Assembly (NCBI RefSeq): GCF_052064335.1
Contig: NZ_JBQHVU010000012.1
Location: 20,200 to 84,199, forward strand
DNA: 64,000 nucleotides
Source of the DNA: Weimeria sp002480925
Lineage (GTDB): Bacteria; Bacillota; Clostridia; Lachnospirales; Lachnospiraceae
Direction of reading: 5' to 3'
A program made the position numbers and the translations under genes. The notes below the pieces were generated by a model, which saw only the letters and a program-made list of their open reading frames with translations, had not been told where the DNA came from and made no database searches. Positions 16,837-25,913 of this stretch are shown here, one piece after another; positions within the stretch are counted from its first letter, which is position 1, and every line of letters starts with the position of its first letter.

Positions 16837-17931
16837 ATGAAAAATAAAAAATGTACCAGTCCGATACCATATCTTCTGATCTCCTGCCTTGCCCTCATGG
16901 CCTTCCCCCTCCAGGCCCATGCTTCCTTTTCAGGCAAAACCATAAAGCTTAGAAGCCCCTACAATGACTGTATGAACAGGAAATCCTATGATTCATACAA
17001 TTATAATAACGACAGCTACGACTATCTGACTCCCTATGACGCTGATACTGATAAGGTCACAAGCAGGACAGGCAGCTCACTTACTCTGCACTGGTATCCG
17101 GTCTACGGCGCAAGCGGCTATCAGGTGCTTGACAGCCGGGGCAGGGTCAAAAAGACGATCAGCGGGATGGATGTCAATCAGGTCACTATCACCGGTCTTT
17201 CCGCCAACAAGAAATACACCTTCCGTGTACGTGCCTACAAGAAAAAGGGAAAATCCATCACATATTCCAAAAAAAGCAGGAAAGCCTCGGGCAGGACAGG
17301 ATATCTGATAAAGGGAAAATCCACGGTCAGTGCTGCCCAGATGGCAAGATATTACAAATCAAAGCGGTCATCCTATCCATCCGCATATAAAAGTCTGGGC
17401 GCTGCAACGATCAATGATTTCACAAGGATTGTATACAGGGAGGCTTCAAGATACAATATAAAGGCCGAGGTTCTGTTTGCACAGATGATGAACGAAACAG
17501 GCTTCCTCAGATTCGGCGGCGACGTAAGCATTTATCAGTGCAACTTCGGAGGTGTTGGCGCTGTAGGAAACGGTGCTGGCGGGCTCGACTTCAGATCCTA
17601 TGCGAGAGCCCATTACAGAGCCTTCGGTTACTCCTCTGCTTCTTCTGCTGAAAGCCATGCCATTTCTGTCGGCATCCGTTCACAGGCTCTGCATCTGTCC
17701 CTTTATGCCGGTGCACAGAACCATATCAACAATGCTATCGATCCACGCGGCAAATATGTCAGGGTAGGCAATGCTCCATATGTCCAGTGGCTCGGTATAA
17801 AGGACAATCCCTATACGACCGGCGAGAAGCATTCTCCAAGCTACCGCGCACAGACCAGAGGCTGGGCCGCCGGAAACAACTATGGCTACTATCTGGTAGA
17901 GAAATACATAATGCCTATGAAGAAGGCCTGA
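16837..17931 (+). CDS. Secreted FnIII-glucosaminidase (peptidoglycan hydrolase)
   Basis: A 364-residue exported protein. A signal peptide ends near QAHA at about residue 30. A fibronectin type III domain at about 60-155 has SLTLHWYPVYGASGYQV and KKYTFRVRAYKKKG. A Glucosaminidase/LytG-like domain at about 180-364 has the predicted catalytic Glu in AQMMNETGFLRFGGDV. Such enzymes cleave GlcNAc-MurNAc bonds in the cell wall. No cell-wall-binding repeats or sortase motif are visible. AGAGGAAATA precedes the ATG. It converges on the glycosylase gene with adjacent stop codons. Confidence 0.87.
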   Translation: MKNKKCTSPIPYLLISCLALMAFPLQAHASFSGKTIKLRSPYNDCMNRKSYDSYNYNNDSYDYLTPYDADTDKVTSRTGSSLTLHWYPVYGASGYQVLDSRGRVKKTISGMDVNQVTITGLSANKKYTFRVRAYKKKGKSITYSKKSRKASGRTGYLIKGKSTVSAAQMARYYKSKRSSYPSAYKSLGAATINDFTRIVYREASRYNIKAEVLFAQMMNETGFLRFGGDVSIYQCNFGGVGAVGNGAGGLDFRSYARAHYRAFGYSSASSAESHAISVGIRSQALHLSLYAGAQNHINNAIDPRGKYVRVGNAPYVQWLGIKDNPYTTGEKHSPSYRAQTRGWAAGNNYGYYLVEKYIMPMKKA

Positions 17932-18780
17932 TCAGTGAGTCTGCCTGTAGTAATAAAACATATACTGCTGTATGACCCCGGCAAACGGGCTATACAAGGT
18001 ATGGTCAAAACTTCCGCCGTACTCCTGGTCGATAACTCTCTTTATCCAGACATCTATCGGGAAAAAGTCGAGACGATGGAAGCCAAACAGTGCTGTACAG
18101 TTAGCGACCTTCTTTCCCACTCCCTTGAAGCCAAGGAGCTCTTCATATAATGCCTTGTCATCAAGCTGATCCAGGTATTCGATCAGTGACGGATTCATTA
18201 TCAGCCGGCTTACTGTATCCTGGATATAGGGCATTCTGTATCCAAGCGAGCAGCTGTCAAGGCCTGCCCTCTTATATGTACAGCAGTCTCCCCCGCACTT
18301 CTGACATGACAAGGCAGACAGCCCCATCAGATCCGGGAAGGAATAAATCTCCTCACCATCGTAGTTCCCCAAGAAGCTGCCACAGGCATGACACAGCTTC
18401 TCTACGCATGACTTTATTGCTGGTATATTCTTCCTCTGGGAAATGATAAATGTAATAAGCGTCTCAAGCGGATCCTGTCTGAGTATCCTTATGCCTCTTC
18501 CGGCCTGGCCTGCCCTGATAAGGAAATCATCAGCCCTGTCTATCGAGGCGATTATGCCGTCATAATCTGTATCTATATCAAGATAGTCCTTCCAGATTGT
18601 CTGATATTCTTCCTGATCGCAGTCGATAGTAAAAGACTTCTCTCCCTCCTGAGTCAGATACCTTACCCTGCCAAATGCGCAGACCCTGAACCTACTGTCA
18701 GCAACCTCCTTCCAACGGAAGCACTGACCACTATCTGCTATTTTCTTAAGATCTATTGTATCTTCCAGCTTTACTCTCAT
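17932..18780 (-). CDS. 8-oxoguanine DNA glycosylase/AP lyase, OGG1 type
   Basis: A 282-residue protein. The N-terminal OGG_N-like part has SGQCFRWKE. The helix-hairpin-helix GPD core reads LLGFKGVGKKVANC, holding the catalytic Lys, followed by FPIDVWIKRV with the catalytic Asp. It removes oxidised guanine opposite C and nicks the strand. A Cys-rich insertion (QKCGGDCC) lies mid-protein. I chose the ATG at 18780 because AAAAGG lies just upstream; a GTG two codons earlier is less likely. It starts 13 bases past the tRNA-Val 3' end, so it is probably read from the tRNA promoter. Confidence 0.9.
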   Translation of the reverse strand: MRVKLEDTIDLKKIADSGQCFRWKEVADSRFRVCAFGRVRYLTQEGEKSFTIDCDQEEYQTIWKDYLDIDTDYDGIIASIDRADDFLIRAGQAGRGIRILRQDPLETLITFIISQRKNIPAIKSCVEKLCHACGSFLGNYDGEEIYSFPDLMGLSALSCQKCGGDCCTYKRAGLDSCSLGYRMPYIQDTVSRLIMNPSLIEYLDQLDDKALYEELLGFKGVGKKVANCTALFGFHRLDFFPIDVWIKRVIDQEYGGSFDHTLYSPFAGVIQQYMFYYYRQTH

Positions 18781-18793
18781 TTGCACCTTTTAG

Positions 18794-18866
18794 TGGGATG
18801 AAAGGGACTCGAACCCCCGACAACCTGGTTGTGACCCAGGTGCTCTCCCAGCTGAGCTATCATCCC
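18794..18866 (-). tRNA. tRNA-Val (anticodon CAC)
   Basis: A complete cloverleaf on the minus strand: acceptor GGGATGA pairs with TCATCCC, the D arm is GCTC...GAGC, the anticodon stem is CCTGG/CCAGG around loop GTCACAA with CAC at 34-36, and the T loop is TTCGAGT. The discriminator is A, and CCA is not encoded. CAC reads GUG valine codons. Confidence 0.93.
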
Positions 18867-18929
18867 GTAAATGACTCGATAAGCCCTTAAAATGGTTTTC
18901 AAGGTCTTTTGTTCTTGTCTTTCTATGAC

Positions 18930-18958
18930 ATTATACAACTTCTGAAACCTTTTTGAAA
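18930..18958 (-). promoter_or_regulatory. Promoter of tRNA-Val and glycosylase gene
   Basis: On the minus strand TTTCAA and a perfect TATAAT are spaced by 17 bases, giving a leader of about 57 bases before the mature tRNA. Confidence 0.55.
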
Positions 18959-18997
18959 CCTTTTTCTCTATTTATCTGAGCTATAATCCCAAAATAC

Positions 18998-19100
18998 GCC
19001 ATCTGCTGCCGACACATCAGCACGTCTGCCTACGCAATAGAAAACACTGTTGTCAGCACAGAGCTCACACTTGATGAGTTCCTACTCTCGAACAGATGGC
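18998..19100. ncRNA. Possible structured RNA in the tRNA-LTA synthase gap
   Basis: The 300-base gap has no ORF of note but holds a 103-base segment closed by a perfect 8-bp helix (GCCATCTG with CAGATGGC). Inside are several short hairpins, for example GAGCTC with GAGTTC and CTGT with ACAG, and a repeated CAGCAC. A perfect TATAAT at 18982-18987 would start a plus-strand RNA a few bases before the helix, but it has no good -35 box. I cannot assign a known family. Confidence 0.4.
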
Positions 19101-19156
19101 TATCTTTTAGTATACTACTTCTGTGGTAAAAATTCCATATAAATTTCCCTGCACTA

Positions 19157-19165
19157 TGCTATAAT
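19157..19165 (+). promoter_or_regulatory. Extended -10 promoter six bases before the sulfatase ATG
   Basis: TGCTATAAT is a perfect extended -10 element. Six bases separate it from the ATG at 19172, so the predicted start of transcription is the A of the start codon. Confidence 0.6.
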
Positions 19166-19171
19166 CATCTC

Positions 19172-20992
19172 ATGAATACAAAGGCTAAAAATAAAGGACA
19201 GTTTGAACTGAAGCATATGCTTCTTATCCTGATACCGGATATATGGTGCTTCTTTATTATGGAGCTGGTAAATAATCCGGATTTTTTTAAGATGCAGTGG
19301 TACTATATGATAATAAATATCGCTATCATTGCTGCTGCAAATCTCATTGCTATGTTCTGGTTTAACAGTGTAAAGAGATCCGTTCTGTTCACCCATATAT
19401 TCTTCTCCGCTCTGACTATTGTTTTCTTCATAGTATATGCAGAAAGAGGAGAACCATTCCAGGCCATCGACATATTCAGCATAGGGACTGCACTGACCGT
19501 TGCCGGCTCATACAGCTTCAGGCCCACTATACCCTTTATAATAGATATAGTTACAGGAATCGGACTTACTATTTTTTACACCATCTTTCCTTATGATTAT
19601 GTTCTAGTCAGAAAGGGAAAGCTAAAAAAACTCCTTATACGCCTTGGGATCGCCGCCTTTATGGTCGCTCTCTTCCCCCTCTATCTAAATACTGAATGGA
19701 ATGGAGCCCTTGATATAACGACCGATCTCTTTGCTCCTATAAAGACCTACCATGAATACGGAACAACTCTTGGTTTTCTGTGCGTAGGGAAATTCATGAG
19801 GCTTACTCCGCCTGACGGATATAAAGCGGAGAAGACAGAGCGGATCGCCAGAGAATCCCTAAGAAGGCGCGAGCCCAATACTATAACAAACGTAAAGCCC
19901 GTAAATATTATCGCTATAATGAATGAATCATGGGCTGACTTAAGATATGCCGGCAAGCTAAATACGCCTGATCAGATAATGCCCTACTATGATTCGATGA
20001 AGGAAAACACTATTAAGGGGCATACCCTTGTATGCATTACCGGAGGAGGCACCGCAAAAACTGAATATGAATTCCTGACAGGAAACTCTGTAAAGAGATT
20101 CCCCGGAATGGTACCATATGTAAGCTATTATACGCAGAAACAGTATTCCCTGGTCTCTACCCTTGAGGCACAGGGCTACAGATCTGCCGCGATGCATCCC
20201 TATAAGGGAAGCAACTGGAACCGGGAGGCGGCCTATGGTCTTATGGGATTCAACAGATTCTATACAGAGAAGGATTTCAACAAAAATGTCCTTAAATATC
20301 ATAAGCATATCAGCGATCAGGCTAATTATGAAAAGATTATAGAGGTGATAAATAACAAGAAGAGCAAGGACCAGCCATTCTTCCTGTTTGATGTGACCAT
20401 GCAGAACCACGGGGGATACTCGTCAAACGATATAGGATGCGATATCAGGACCAAAAATATAATGGTAAGCGAGGCCGATCATTTCCTTTCACTCGAAAAG
20501 CTAAGTGATAAGGCCCTGGGCTATCTCATAGATTATTTCAAGAATTATGATGAACCTACCCTTATTGTAATGTTCGGAGATCATTATCCTGATCTGCCTG
20601 ACTACTTCACTACTGCAGTCTCAGGCGGGAAAAAGATCAGCGATCTCCCTCTTAACGAAAAGGAAAGATGGTATGCTACTCCGTTTTTCATATGGGCAAA
20701 CTATGATATACCAGAAAAGGAGGATGTCGTCACAAGCACAAACTATCTTGGAACCATGATGCTTGAATGCAGCGGGCTTGAAATGTCCGACTACAATTAT
20801 TATCTAAAGGACCTGCAGAAATCGATCCCGGCCCTTAATCATCTGGGATATCTGGGAAATGATGGAAATTACCACAGCTGGAAGGACGCAGATCCTGCTA
20901 TCAGGCAGAAGGAATGGGAATATGAGTGCCTCCAGTATACTGACCTGAAGGCACATGGCAATGACAGACTTCCATGGTTTTTCAAGCCATGA
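19172..20992 (+). CDS. LTA synthase-family membrane sulfatase (phosphoglycerol transferase-like)
   Basis: A 606-residue protein. About five transmembrane spans lie before residue 175, then an extracellular sulfatase-type domain. Metal and catalytic positions visible are Glu in MNESWAD (252), Thr 294 in CITGGGTAKTEYE, matching the catalytic Thr of LtaS, and MFGDHYPDLPDY near 470. Family members transfer phosphoglycerol from phosphatidylglycerol to build lipoteichoic acid or decorate glycans outside the membrane. The exact product is unknown. There is no Shine-Dalgarno before the ATG; see the extended -10 directly upstream. It converges on the Mbeg1-like gene with a one-base gap. Confidence 0.85.
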   Translation: MNTKAKNKGQFELKHMLLILIPDIWCFFIMELVNNPDFFKMQWYYMIINIAIIAAANLIAMFWFNSVKRSVLFTHIFFSALTIVFFIVYAERGEPFQAIDIFSIGTALTVAGSYSFRPTIPFIIDIVTGIGLTIFYTIFPYDYVLVRKGKLKKLLIRLGIAAFMVALFPLYLNTEWNGALDITTDLFAPIKTYHEYGTTLGFLCVGKFMRLTPPDGYKAEKTERIARESLRRREPNTITNVKPVNIIAIMNESWADLRYAGKLNTPDQIMPYYDSMKENTIKGHTLVCITGGGTAKTEYEFLTGNSVKRFPGMVPYVSYYTQKQYSLVSTLEAQGYRSAAMHPYKGSNWNREAAYGLMGFNRFYTEKDFNKNVLKYHKHISDQANYEKIIEVINNKKSKDQPFFLFDVTMQNHGGYSSNDIGCDIRTKNIMVSEADHFLSLEKLSDKALGYLIDYFKNYDEPTLIVMFGDHYPDLPDYFTTAVSGGKKISDLPLNEKERWYATPFFIWANYDIPEKEDVVTSTNYLGTMMLECSGLEMSDYNYYLKDLQKSIPALNHLGYLGNDGNYHSWKDADPAIRQKEWEYECLQYTDLKAHGNDRLPWFFKP

Positions 20993-20993
20993 C

Positions 20994-22136
20994 CTACCAG
21001 GTATTATTCCTTGCCTCTGTCTCAACATCAAGTATAGCATCCTTTAATGCATCACCGCCGCTTTTCGCCAGATCCTTAAGGATACCAAGGAAATCCATCC
21101 TGTCATCAGCCGGAAGCTTTCTCAGTGCATTTACCATGGCTACCGATGTCTTTATCCTGTTCTTTCCAAGCTCGCTTGCCTTGGTTACGCCGGCCTCCTT
21201 GAACAGGTCAAAGAGGATATCTATAAACAGGGCTCTTTTTTCCATTGGCTCATTTGAGACCCATCGTCCAAGCGTATCGTTTAAAAGCTTGCTCGACGAT
21301 GTCATATCGTCCGAACGCACCAGATGATTCCTCATGACCTGCCAGCTGAACGGATCATGCTGATAGGCTCCGTTTTCATCGCTTTTTACTATTATGGAGT
21401 CTGCATCCTCAGTCATAAGTGCTCCTATAAATGAGAACTCAGGCGTGTACTTTACTATCTTGTCCTTAATGCCCTGATATTCCCTTGTATGGATCACCTC
21501 CGAAACGAAGCCTGGTCCGTCATTTGAATAGACACTTTTTATCCGGTCCCTGATATGCTGATTGCAGAAAGCTGCTGCAAATACTGCGAAGTTGCCGCCC
21601 TTGGAATGACCTCCGACATATGGGATCAGATCACCCGGAAGTGAATTAAGCGTTGTGTCCAGATATTCGACCGAGGCCTTCTGGCCTACCGTCATGTCCT
21701 TGTATGCAAAGAGGAAATCCTCCTTCCAGCCTATCAGAGAATCATCTGTACCACGGTAGGCGACATATACTGACCCATCCCCCGGAATGATGGTTATCGC
21801 TGAAAGCTGCAGGGTCAGGTTCTCATCTACAGCATTTATATAATGCAAAAGCCTCATATCCCTGTAACGCCTGCTGCCTGCCATTTTCTTAAGGATAAAG
21901 GGAGCATCGGATACGAAGGCCTTCCTGTCCTTTATCTCCTTTTCAGAATGAAGCCTCCAGTACCTGTCATTGACCTGATCAATAGAAATCGGCTTATCAT
22001 CCTCCATTCCTCCGACGACGCCATCAAAATCTATATAAGCCATCGTAGAAAAGACCAGGTTGTCTACCTCATTGTAGCCATCCACCTCGAATGGAATGTC
22101 TCCTCTCCAGTCGAGATAATCCATGATATTTGCCAT
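20994..22136 (-). CDS. Mbeg1-like alpha/beta hydrolase (DUF2974)
   Basis: A 380-residue protein starting MANIMDYLDWRGD, typical of the DUF2974/Mbeg1-like family of Firmicutes. The nucleophile elbow is GGHSKGGN, a lipase-type GXSXG with Ser, preceded by VYVAYRGTDDSLIGWKEDF as in class-3 lipases. It has no signal peptide, so it acts in the cytosol. The natural substrate is unknown. GAGGTGAGAAT precedes the ATG and overlaps the stop of yhaN. It is the last gene of the long leftward cluster. Confidence 0.82.
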   Translation of the reverse strand: MANIMDYLDWRGDIPFEVDGYNEVDNLVFSTMAYIDFDGVVGGMEDDKPISIDQVNDRYWRLHSEKEIKDRKAFVSDAPFILKKMAGSRRYRDMRLLHYINAVDENLTLQLSAITIIPGDGSVYVAYRGTDDSLIGWKEDFLFAYKDMTVGQKASVEYLDTTLNSLPGDLIPYVGGHSKGGNFAVFAAAFCNQHIRDRIKSVYSNDGPGFVSEVIHTREYQGIKDKIVKYTPEFSFIGALMTEDADSIIVKSDENGAYQHDPFSWQVMRNHLVRSDDMTSSSKLLNDTLGRWVSNEPMEKRALFIDILFDLFKEAGVTKASELGKNRIKTSVAMVNALRKLPADDRMDFLGILKDLAKSGGDALKDAILDVETEARNNTW

Positions 22137-22140
22137 ATTC

Positions 22141-24825
22141 TCACCTCATCGACCTGCTCTCGTGACAGGTCATGTATATGATCTGATATTTGTCGGAAAG
22201 CTCCTTCATAAGCTTCCTTGCGTCGGAAAGCTTGTCCTGATCGAAATTGACGAATGGATCATCAAGTATGATCACAGGCTCCTCTTTTCTGAAGAGCACA
22301 TCTATAAGGGCAGCTCTCGAGCAGAAGGATGCCAGATCCTGATAGCCCTTTGAAAGATAGTCGCTGCTTCTTGTACGTCCTCCTCCGCTCTTTCCGGAAA
22401 CCGATACCGAAAGATTCATATCGAGCTCGAAATCCTCTGTAAGGATAGCCTCGTCTGAGTCAGGATAGAGTGACTTCATATAGTAATTCAGCCGCTCTCT
22501 CAGCGGGCCCATATATACCTTCAGGAAATTTTCTCTTGCTATACGCAGATACTTCTTGGTCTCCTCAAACAGTTCGACCTTTTTCTCATATGAGGCTTTT
22601 TTGGCATTGAGCTCTCTTAATGTCTCCCTTGCCTCCTCACATTCCACAAGTGTCGCAGAACGGGCATCAAGCTCCTTTAAGTCCTCGGCAATATACTGCT
22701 TCTGCTTAGAAATATCGTCATCAAGTCTCTTCTGCTCATCCTGAAGCTCCTGCAGAGTCCTTCCCGAATGTGCTATTTCATCCACATGAATCTGCCTTAG
22801 CTCATCCTTTATCTCCTCTATCTGCTTCTGGGTGCTTGAATAGAGAAGCATATTCTGCCTGATCTCTCTCAGGGCACCTGCTATATCCGTTATATCGGTC
22901 TTTAGCGGATATGAGCGCAGTGAAACCAGCAGTGCCTTTGTCTCGCTGTTTATCGATGCGACAAGACGCTGATACTCCTGGGATGTCTCCTCGAATTCAT
23001 TATACTCCTTGAGCTTCTGGGAAATCGCCTTTATAAGCTCGTAATCCTTATCCTCCTGATAAAGGTTGATCCCGAATTCCTTTGCATATGGATCGAGCGA
23101 GGTATAGAGCTTGAGCTGAAGGGCTGACAGCTCATCGACCATTCCGGAGGTATTCTCGGAAAGCTTCTGTTCCTCGGCATTTAATGTGTCAAATCTGTCC
23201 TTCTTTCGGTGGATCTCGAGAAGAGCCTGCTGCATATCATCAGCAGATACCGGATACTTCTCGATGAAGGAATATATGGTCTGACGCAGCCTGTCATATT
23301 CTGTGGAAAGCCTCGACAGATCCTTTTCTGATTCAAACAGCTCATCCTCGATAGTTGTCCTCGACTTTCTCATGTTGGAAATGCGGTGCAGAAGCTGCAT
23401 GATAAAAACGACTGCGCAGATAACACCACCTACAAAGGCACCTATCGAAATGACCATGGACAGCTTTCCAGGCTCCGCCGAACGAAAAAAAACGGAACTT
23501 GCCAGAAAGAAAACAGCGGTTATTATTCCTATTATAATAATCCCAGAAAAGCCTTCCTCTATAGAACGGGTCTCTCTTTCTCCGATCGCTGCCTCCCTGT
23601 GCTTCTGGTGGGTCTCGCCAAGAGTCTTCATCTGCCCTGATATCTCATTACATCTGCTGATATCAGAAAGAGTATCCTGAATCTGCTCATCATCAGGAGT
23701 ACCGTTTTTAAAGAAATCGCGAAGCTCGGCCAGCTGTTCCTTCTCCTCATCAGACATCTGCACATGCTCTCCCTTGATGCGAAGGGACCTGATCATCTCG
23801 GACTCCTTCTTCCACTGATCGATGTCCTCCTCGCTCAGGCTTCTGCTCGCAAAGAGCCTTGTCAGGAATTCCTCATCTTCCTTTTCTGGAAGCTTTTCCC
23901 TCAGGATATCACGACGGTTTCTGTTAAGGCTCAGCTCTCTTTCTCTTTTCTCAAGACCAGCTATATAGTCCTCCTCAGGCAGCCCGTTCGCGAAAAAATC
24001 ATCAAGGCCCCTGATCACCTCCTCCTGCTTATTCAAAGAATCCATCTTGGCCTGATAGACGCCTACAGACTTCTCGCTCCTGGCTATCACACCCAGCTGG
24101 TCTGACAGGGTGCTCTTCTTGTACTCCATCCGTCTGAGCTCGCTTCTCTTGTCAAAAAGCATATGGGCCTTGGTGTCATAGGCCTCCTGCAGCTTGGGTA
24201 TACGGTCCGCCTTTTCCTTTTCCTGATGGATCCTGTCATTTATCTGCTTTATAAGCCCGGGATTGACCTTGCTGCTGGCAGTATAAACCTTTCTCGCATT
24301 GTCTATCGCCTCCATAGCCTGGTCATATCTGTTCATATCATCCTGAACCGAGCCCAGACCTCCCATCTTGGCGTTCAGCTGACTTGTGATCTTTGTCTCC
24401 AGAGACCCCTGCGGGACAAAAATACTTTTCTCAAACGACTCCCTGTCTACCTCAAAGAGCTCCTCTCCTATCTTTTCTGTATAATCATCCGACTCACTTC
24501 CGCTGTCCTGGTCAAAAACAGCAAATGTATCCTCCTTTGCTGTCCCTCCAAAGGTCCGCTCAATACGGTAGGTTTTCTGATCAACCGAAAAGATAAGATT
24601 GCCGCCATAGCTTCCTCCATTCCATGGACGGTAATGGTCCCTCTCGGTCAGAGCGCTTTTCCTCGGAGAGTACTCCATTCCATAAAACATGGCCTTTATG
24701 AAAACTGCAAGCGTCGTCTTCCCCTTGCCGTTATCATCGAGTATCTGATTGAGTCCGGGAGTAAAGGAAAACCTGGTATCTGTGATCCTTCCGAAACCGG
24801 CTATATATGCTGATATCAGTTTCAT
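22141..24825 (-). CDS. yhaN: YhaN-like SMC/Rad50-type ATPase with membrane segments
   Basis: An 894-residue protein. Walker A is DDNGKGKTT near residue 31-39, then long coiled coils, a pair of transmembrane segments in the middle (about 425-475) and a C-terminal Walker B/D-loop VIILDDPFVNFD. This layout, with membrane spans inside the coiled-coil arm, matches Bacillus YhaN rather than soluble SbcC. It probably works with the adjacent nuclease YhaO on DNA ends. ATGA overlap with yhaO supports co-translation. Confidence 0.85.
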   Translation of the reverse strand: MKLISAYIAGFGRITDTRFSFTPGLNQILDDNGKGKTTLAVFIKAMFYGMEYSPRKSALTERDHYRPWNGGSYGGNLIFSVDQKTYRIERTFGGTAKEDTFAVFDQDSGSESDDYTEKIGEELFEVDRESFEKSIFVPQGSLETKITSQLNAKMGGLGSVQDDMNRYDQAMEAIDNARKVYTASSKVNPGLIKQINDRIHQEKEKADRIPKLQEAYDTKAHMLFDKRSELRRMEYKKSTLSDQLGVIARSEKSVGVYQAKMDSLNKQEEVIRGLDDFFANGLPEEDYIAGLEKRERELSLNRNRRDILREKLPEKEDEEFLTRLFASRSLSEEDIDQWKKESEMIRSLRIKGEHVQMSDEEKEQLAELRDFFKNGTPDDEQIQDTLSDISRCNEISGQMKTLGETHQKHREAAIGERETRSIEEGFSGIIIIGIITAVFFLASSVFFRSAEPGKLSMVISIGAFVGGVICAVVFIMQLLHRISNMRKSRTTIEDELFESEKDLSRLSTEYDRLRQTIYSFIEKYPVSADDMQQALLEIHRKKDRFDTLNAEEQKLSENTSGMVDELSALQLKLYTSLDPYAKEFGINLYQEDKDYELIKAISQKLKEYNEFEETSQEYQRLVASINSETKALLVSLRSYPLKTDITDIAGALREIRQNMLLYSSTQKQIEEIKDELRQIHVDEIAHSGRTLQELQDEQKRLDDDISKQKQYIAEDLKELDARSATLVECEEARETLRELNAKKASYEKKVELFEETKKYLRIARENFLKVYMGPLRERLNYYMKSLYPDSDEAILTEDFELDMNLSVSVSGKSGGGRTRSSDYLSKGYQDLASFCSRAALIDVLFRKEEPVIILDDPFVNFDQDKLSDARKLMKELSDKYQIIYMTCHESRSMR

Positions 24826-25913
24826 TCCGTAAGGCTCCCTTCCATTATCGCTCTGATCCCAAGCTCTATTATCTCCGCCTTCCTCTCCTCGTCTATATCA
24901 AGTCCCTGAACAGTCCGGACAAAGGTCCCCTTTAATGACCAATCATGGGCGAAGTTCTCATAGTTTACCCTGACACTGGTATCATCCTTCACATCATATA
25001 CATAGAATCCTCTGTCTGTCTGCATCCTGATCCAGTCACAGTCGATCTCTAAATCCATATTTTTCCTGCCTGTCAGATCGACTCTTATCAGGTCATTTAA
25101 CGATGCCTTTTCAAGCACCGCCCTTACCTTTGACACGACCCGGTCAAGATCGTCATCCGCTTCCACCTCTACCTTAATCTGGTGGCACTGCCGCCTTGCA
25201 AGCGACACAAACTCATGCGACTTCACACCTGTGCTGTCTATATCAAGAACCACGAAGCCCTTTTTCCCACATTCATCAAAGCCTCTGCCTTCCGGACATC
25301 CCGGATAGCAGAGCACTCCTCTGTCATCAAGTTCCTCCCACCTGTAGCTGTGAATGTGTCCGAGTGCCAGATAATCTATGTATCTGCCCCTGAGCTTGGG
25401 AATATCTATCGTATATGCATTATCATGTGACTGGTACTGTCTGTCCTGTCCATGAAGCATCACGATGTTGACCTTGGAGGGATCGAGAACCATTTCGCTG
25501 ATAAGGTCTGTCTGTGACTTGGCGTCCATTTCCCTTCCTGTGATCACTATATTGTCCGGGCACTGGTAGGATGTCCATCTGTCTGCAGAAAAAAGATGCA
25601 GATTGGCAGGCACCTCTTCCAGATCATCAAGGAAATCGGTTATGTCATGATTGCCTCTCAGATAGTAAAAATCGATGTCTCCATGCGAGGTTAGCTCCTG
25701 CTTTACCTCTTCCTTCACGACCTTTCTGATATGTCTCCTGTCAAAAAGATCCCCGGATATAAGCACTGCCTCTATATTGTTTCTTCCGGCATAGCTTATC
25801 ATCCTGTGAAATCCCTCCAGGAGCTCATTTCTTCTCTCTCTGGCCTGGTCAGGAGAGAGTCTGTTCTCCATCTTTGAATCCAAATGTATGTCTGCACAGT
25901 GCAATATCTTCAT
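24822..25913 (-). CDS. yhaO: YhaO/SbcD-like metallophosphoesterase (DNA nuclease)
   Basis: A 363-residue calcineurin-like phosphoesterase of the Mre11/SbcD group. Metal motifs are visible in order: HCADIHLD (8), VLISGDLFD (near 50), LRGNHD (near 84), MLHGQD and LGHIHS. The C-terminal half is the capping region. It is predicted to cleave DNA in complex with YhaN. It overlaps the preceding GTPase gene and the following yhaN by four bases each. Confidence 0.87.
   Translation of the reverse strand: MKILHCADIHLDSKMENRLSPDQARERRNELLEGFHRMISYAGRNNIEAVLISGDLFDRRHIRKVVKEEVKQELTSHGDIDFYYLRGNHDITDFLDDLEEVPANLHLFSADRWTSYQCPDNIVITGREMDAKSQTDLISEMVLDPSKVNIVMLHGQDRQYQSHDNAYTIDIPKLRGRYIDYLALGHIHSYRWEELDDRGVLCYPGCPEGRGFDECGKKGFVVLDIDSTGVKSHEFVSLARRQCHQIKVEVEADDDLDRVVSKVRAVLEKASLNDLIRVDLTGRKNMDLEIDCDWIRMQTDRGFYVYDVKDDTSVRVNYENFAHDWSLKGTFVRTVQGLDIDEERKAEIIELGIRAIMEGSLTE

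Noticed and set aside
19068..19100. Hammerhead ribozyme-like core (TGATGAG ... CGAAC) in the gap before the LTA-synthase gene
   Set aside because: The first core base and the GAAA box do not match, and no cleavage-site helix III partner is present.
18998..19100. tRNA-Sec, suggested by the 8-bp closing helix and length near 100
   Set aside because: No T-loop TTCGA at the right place near the 3' end, no UCA anticodon arm and no sel genes.
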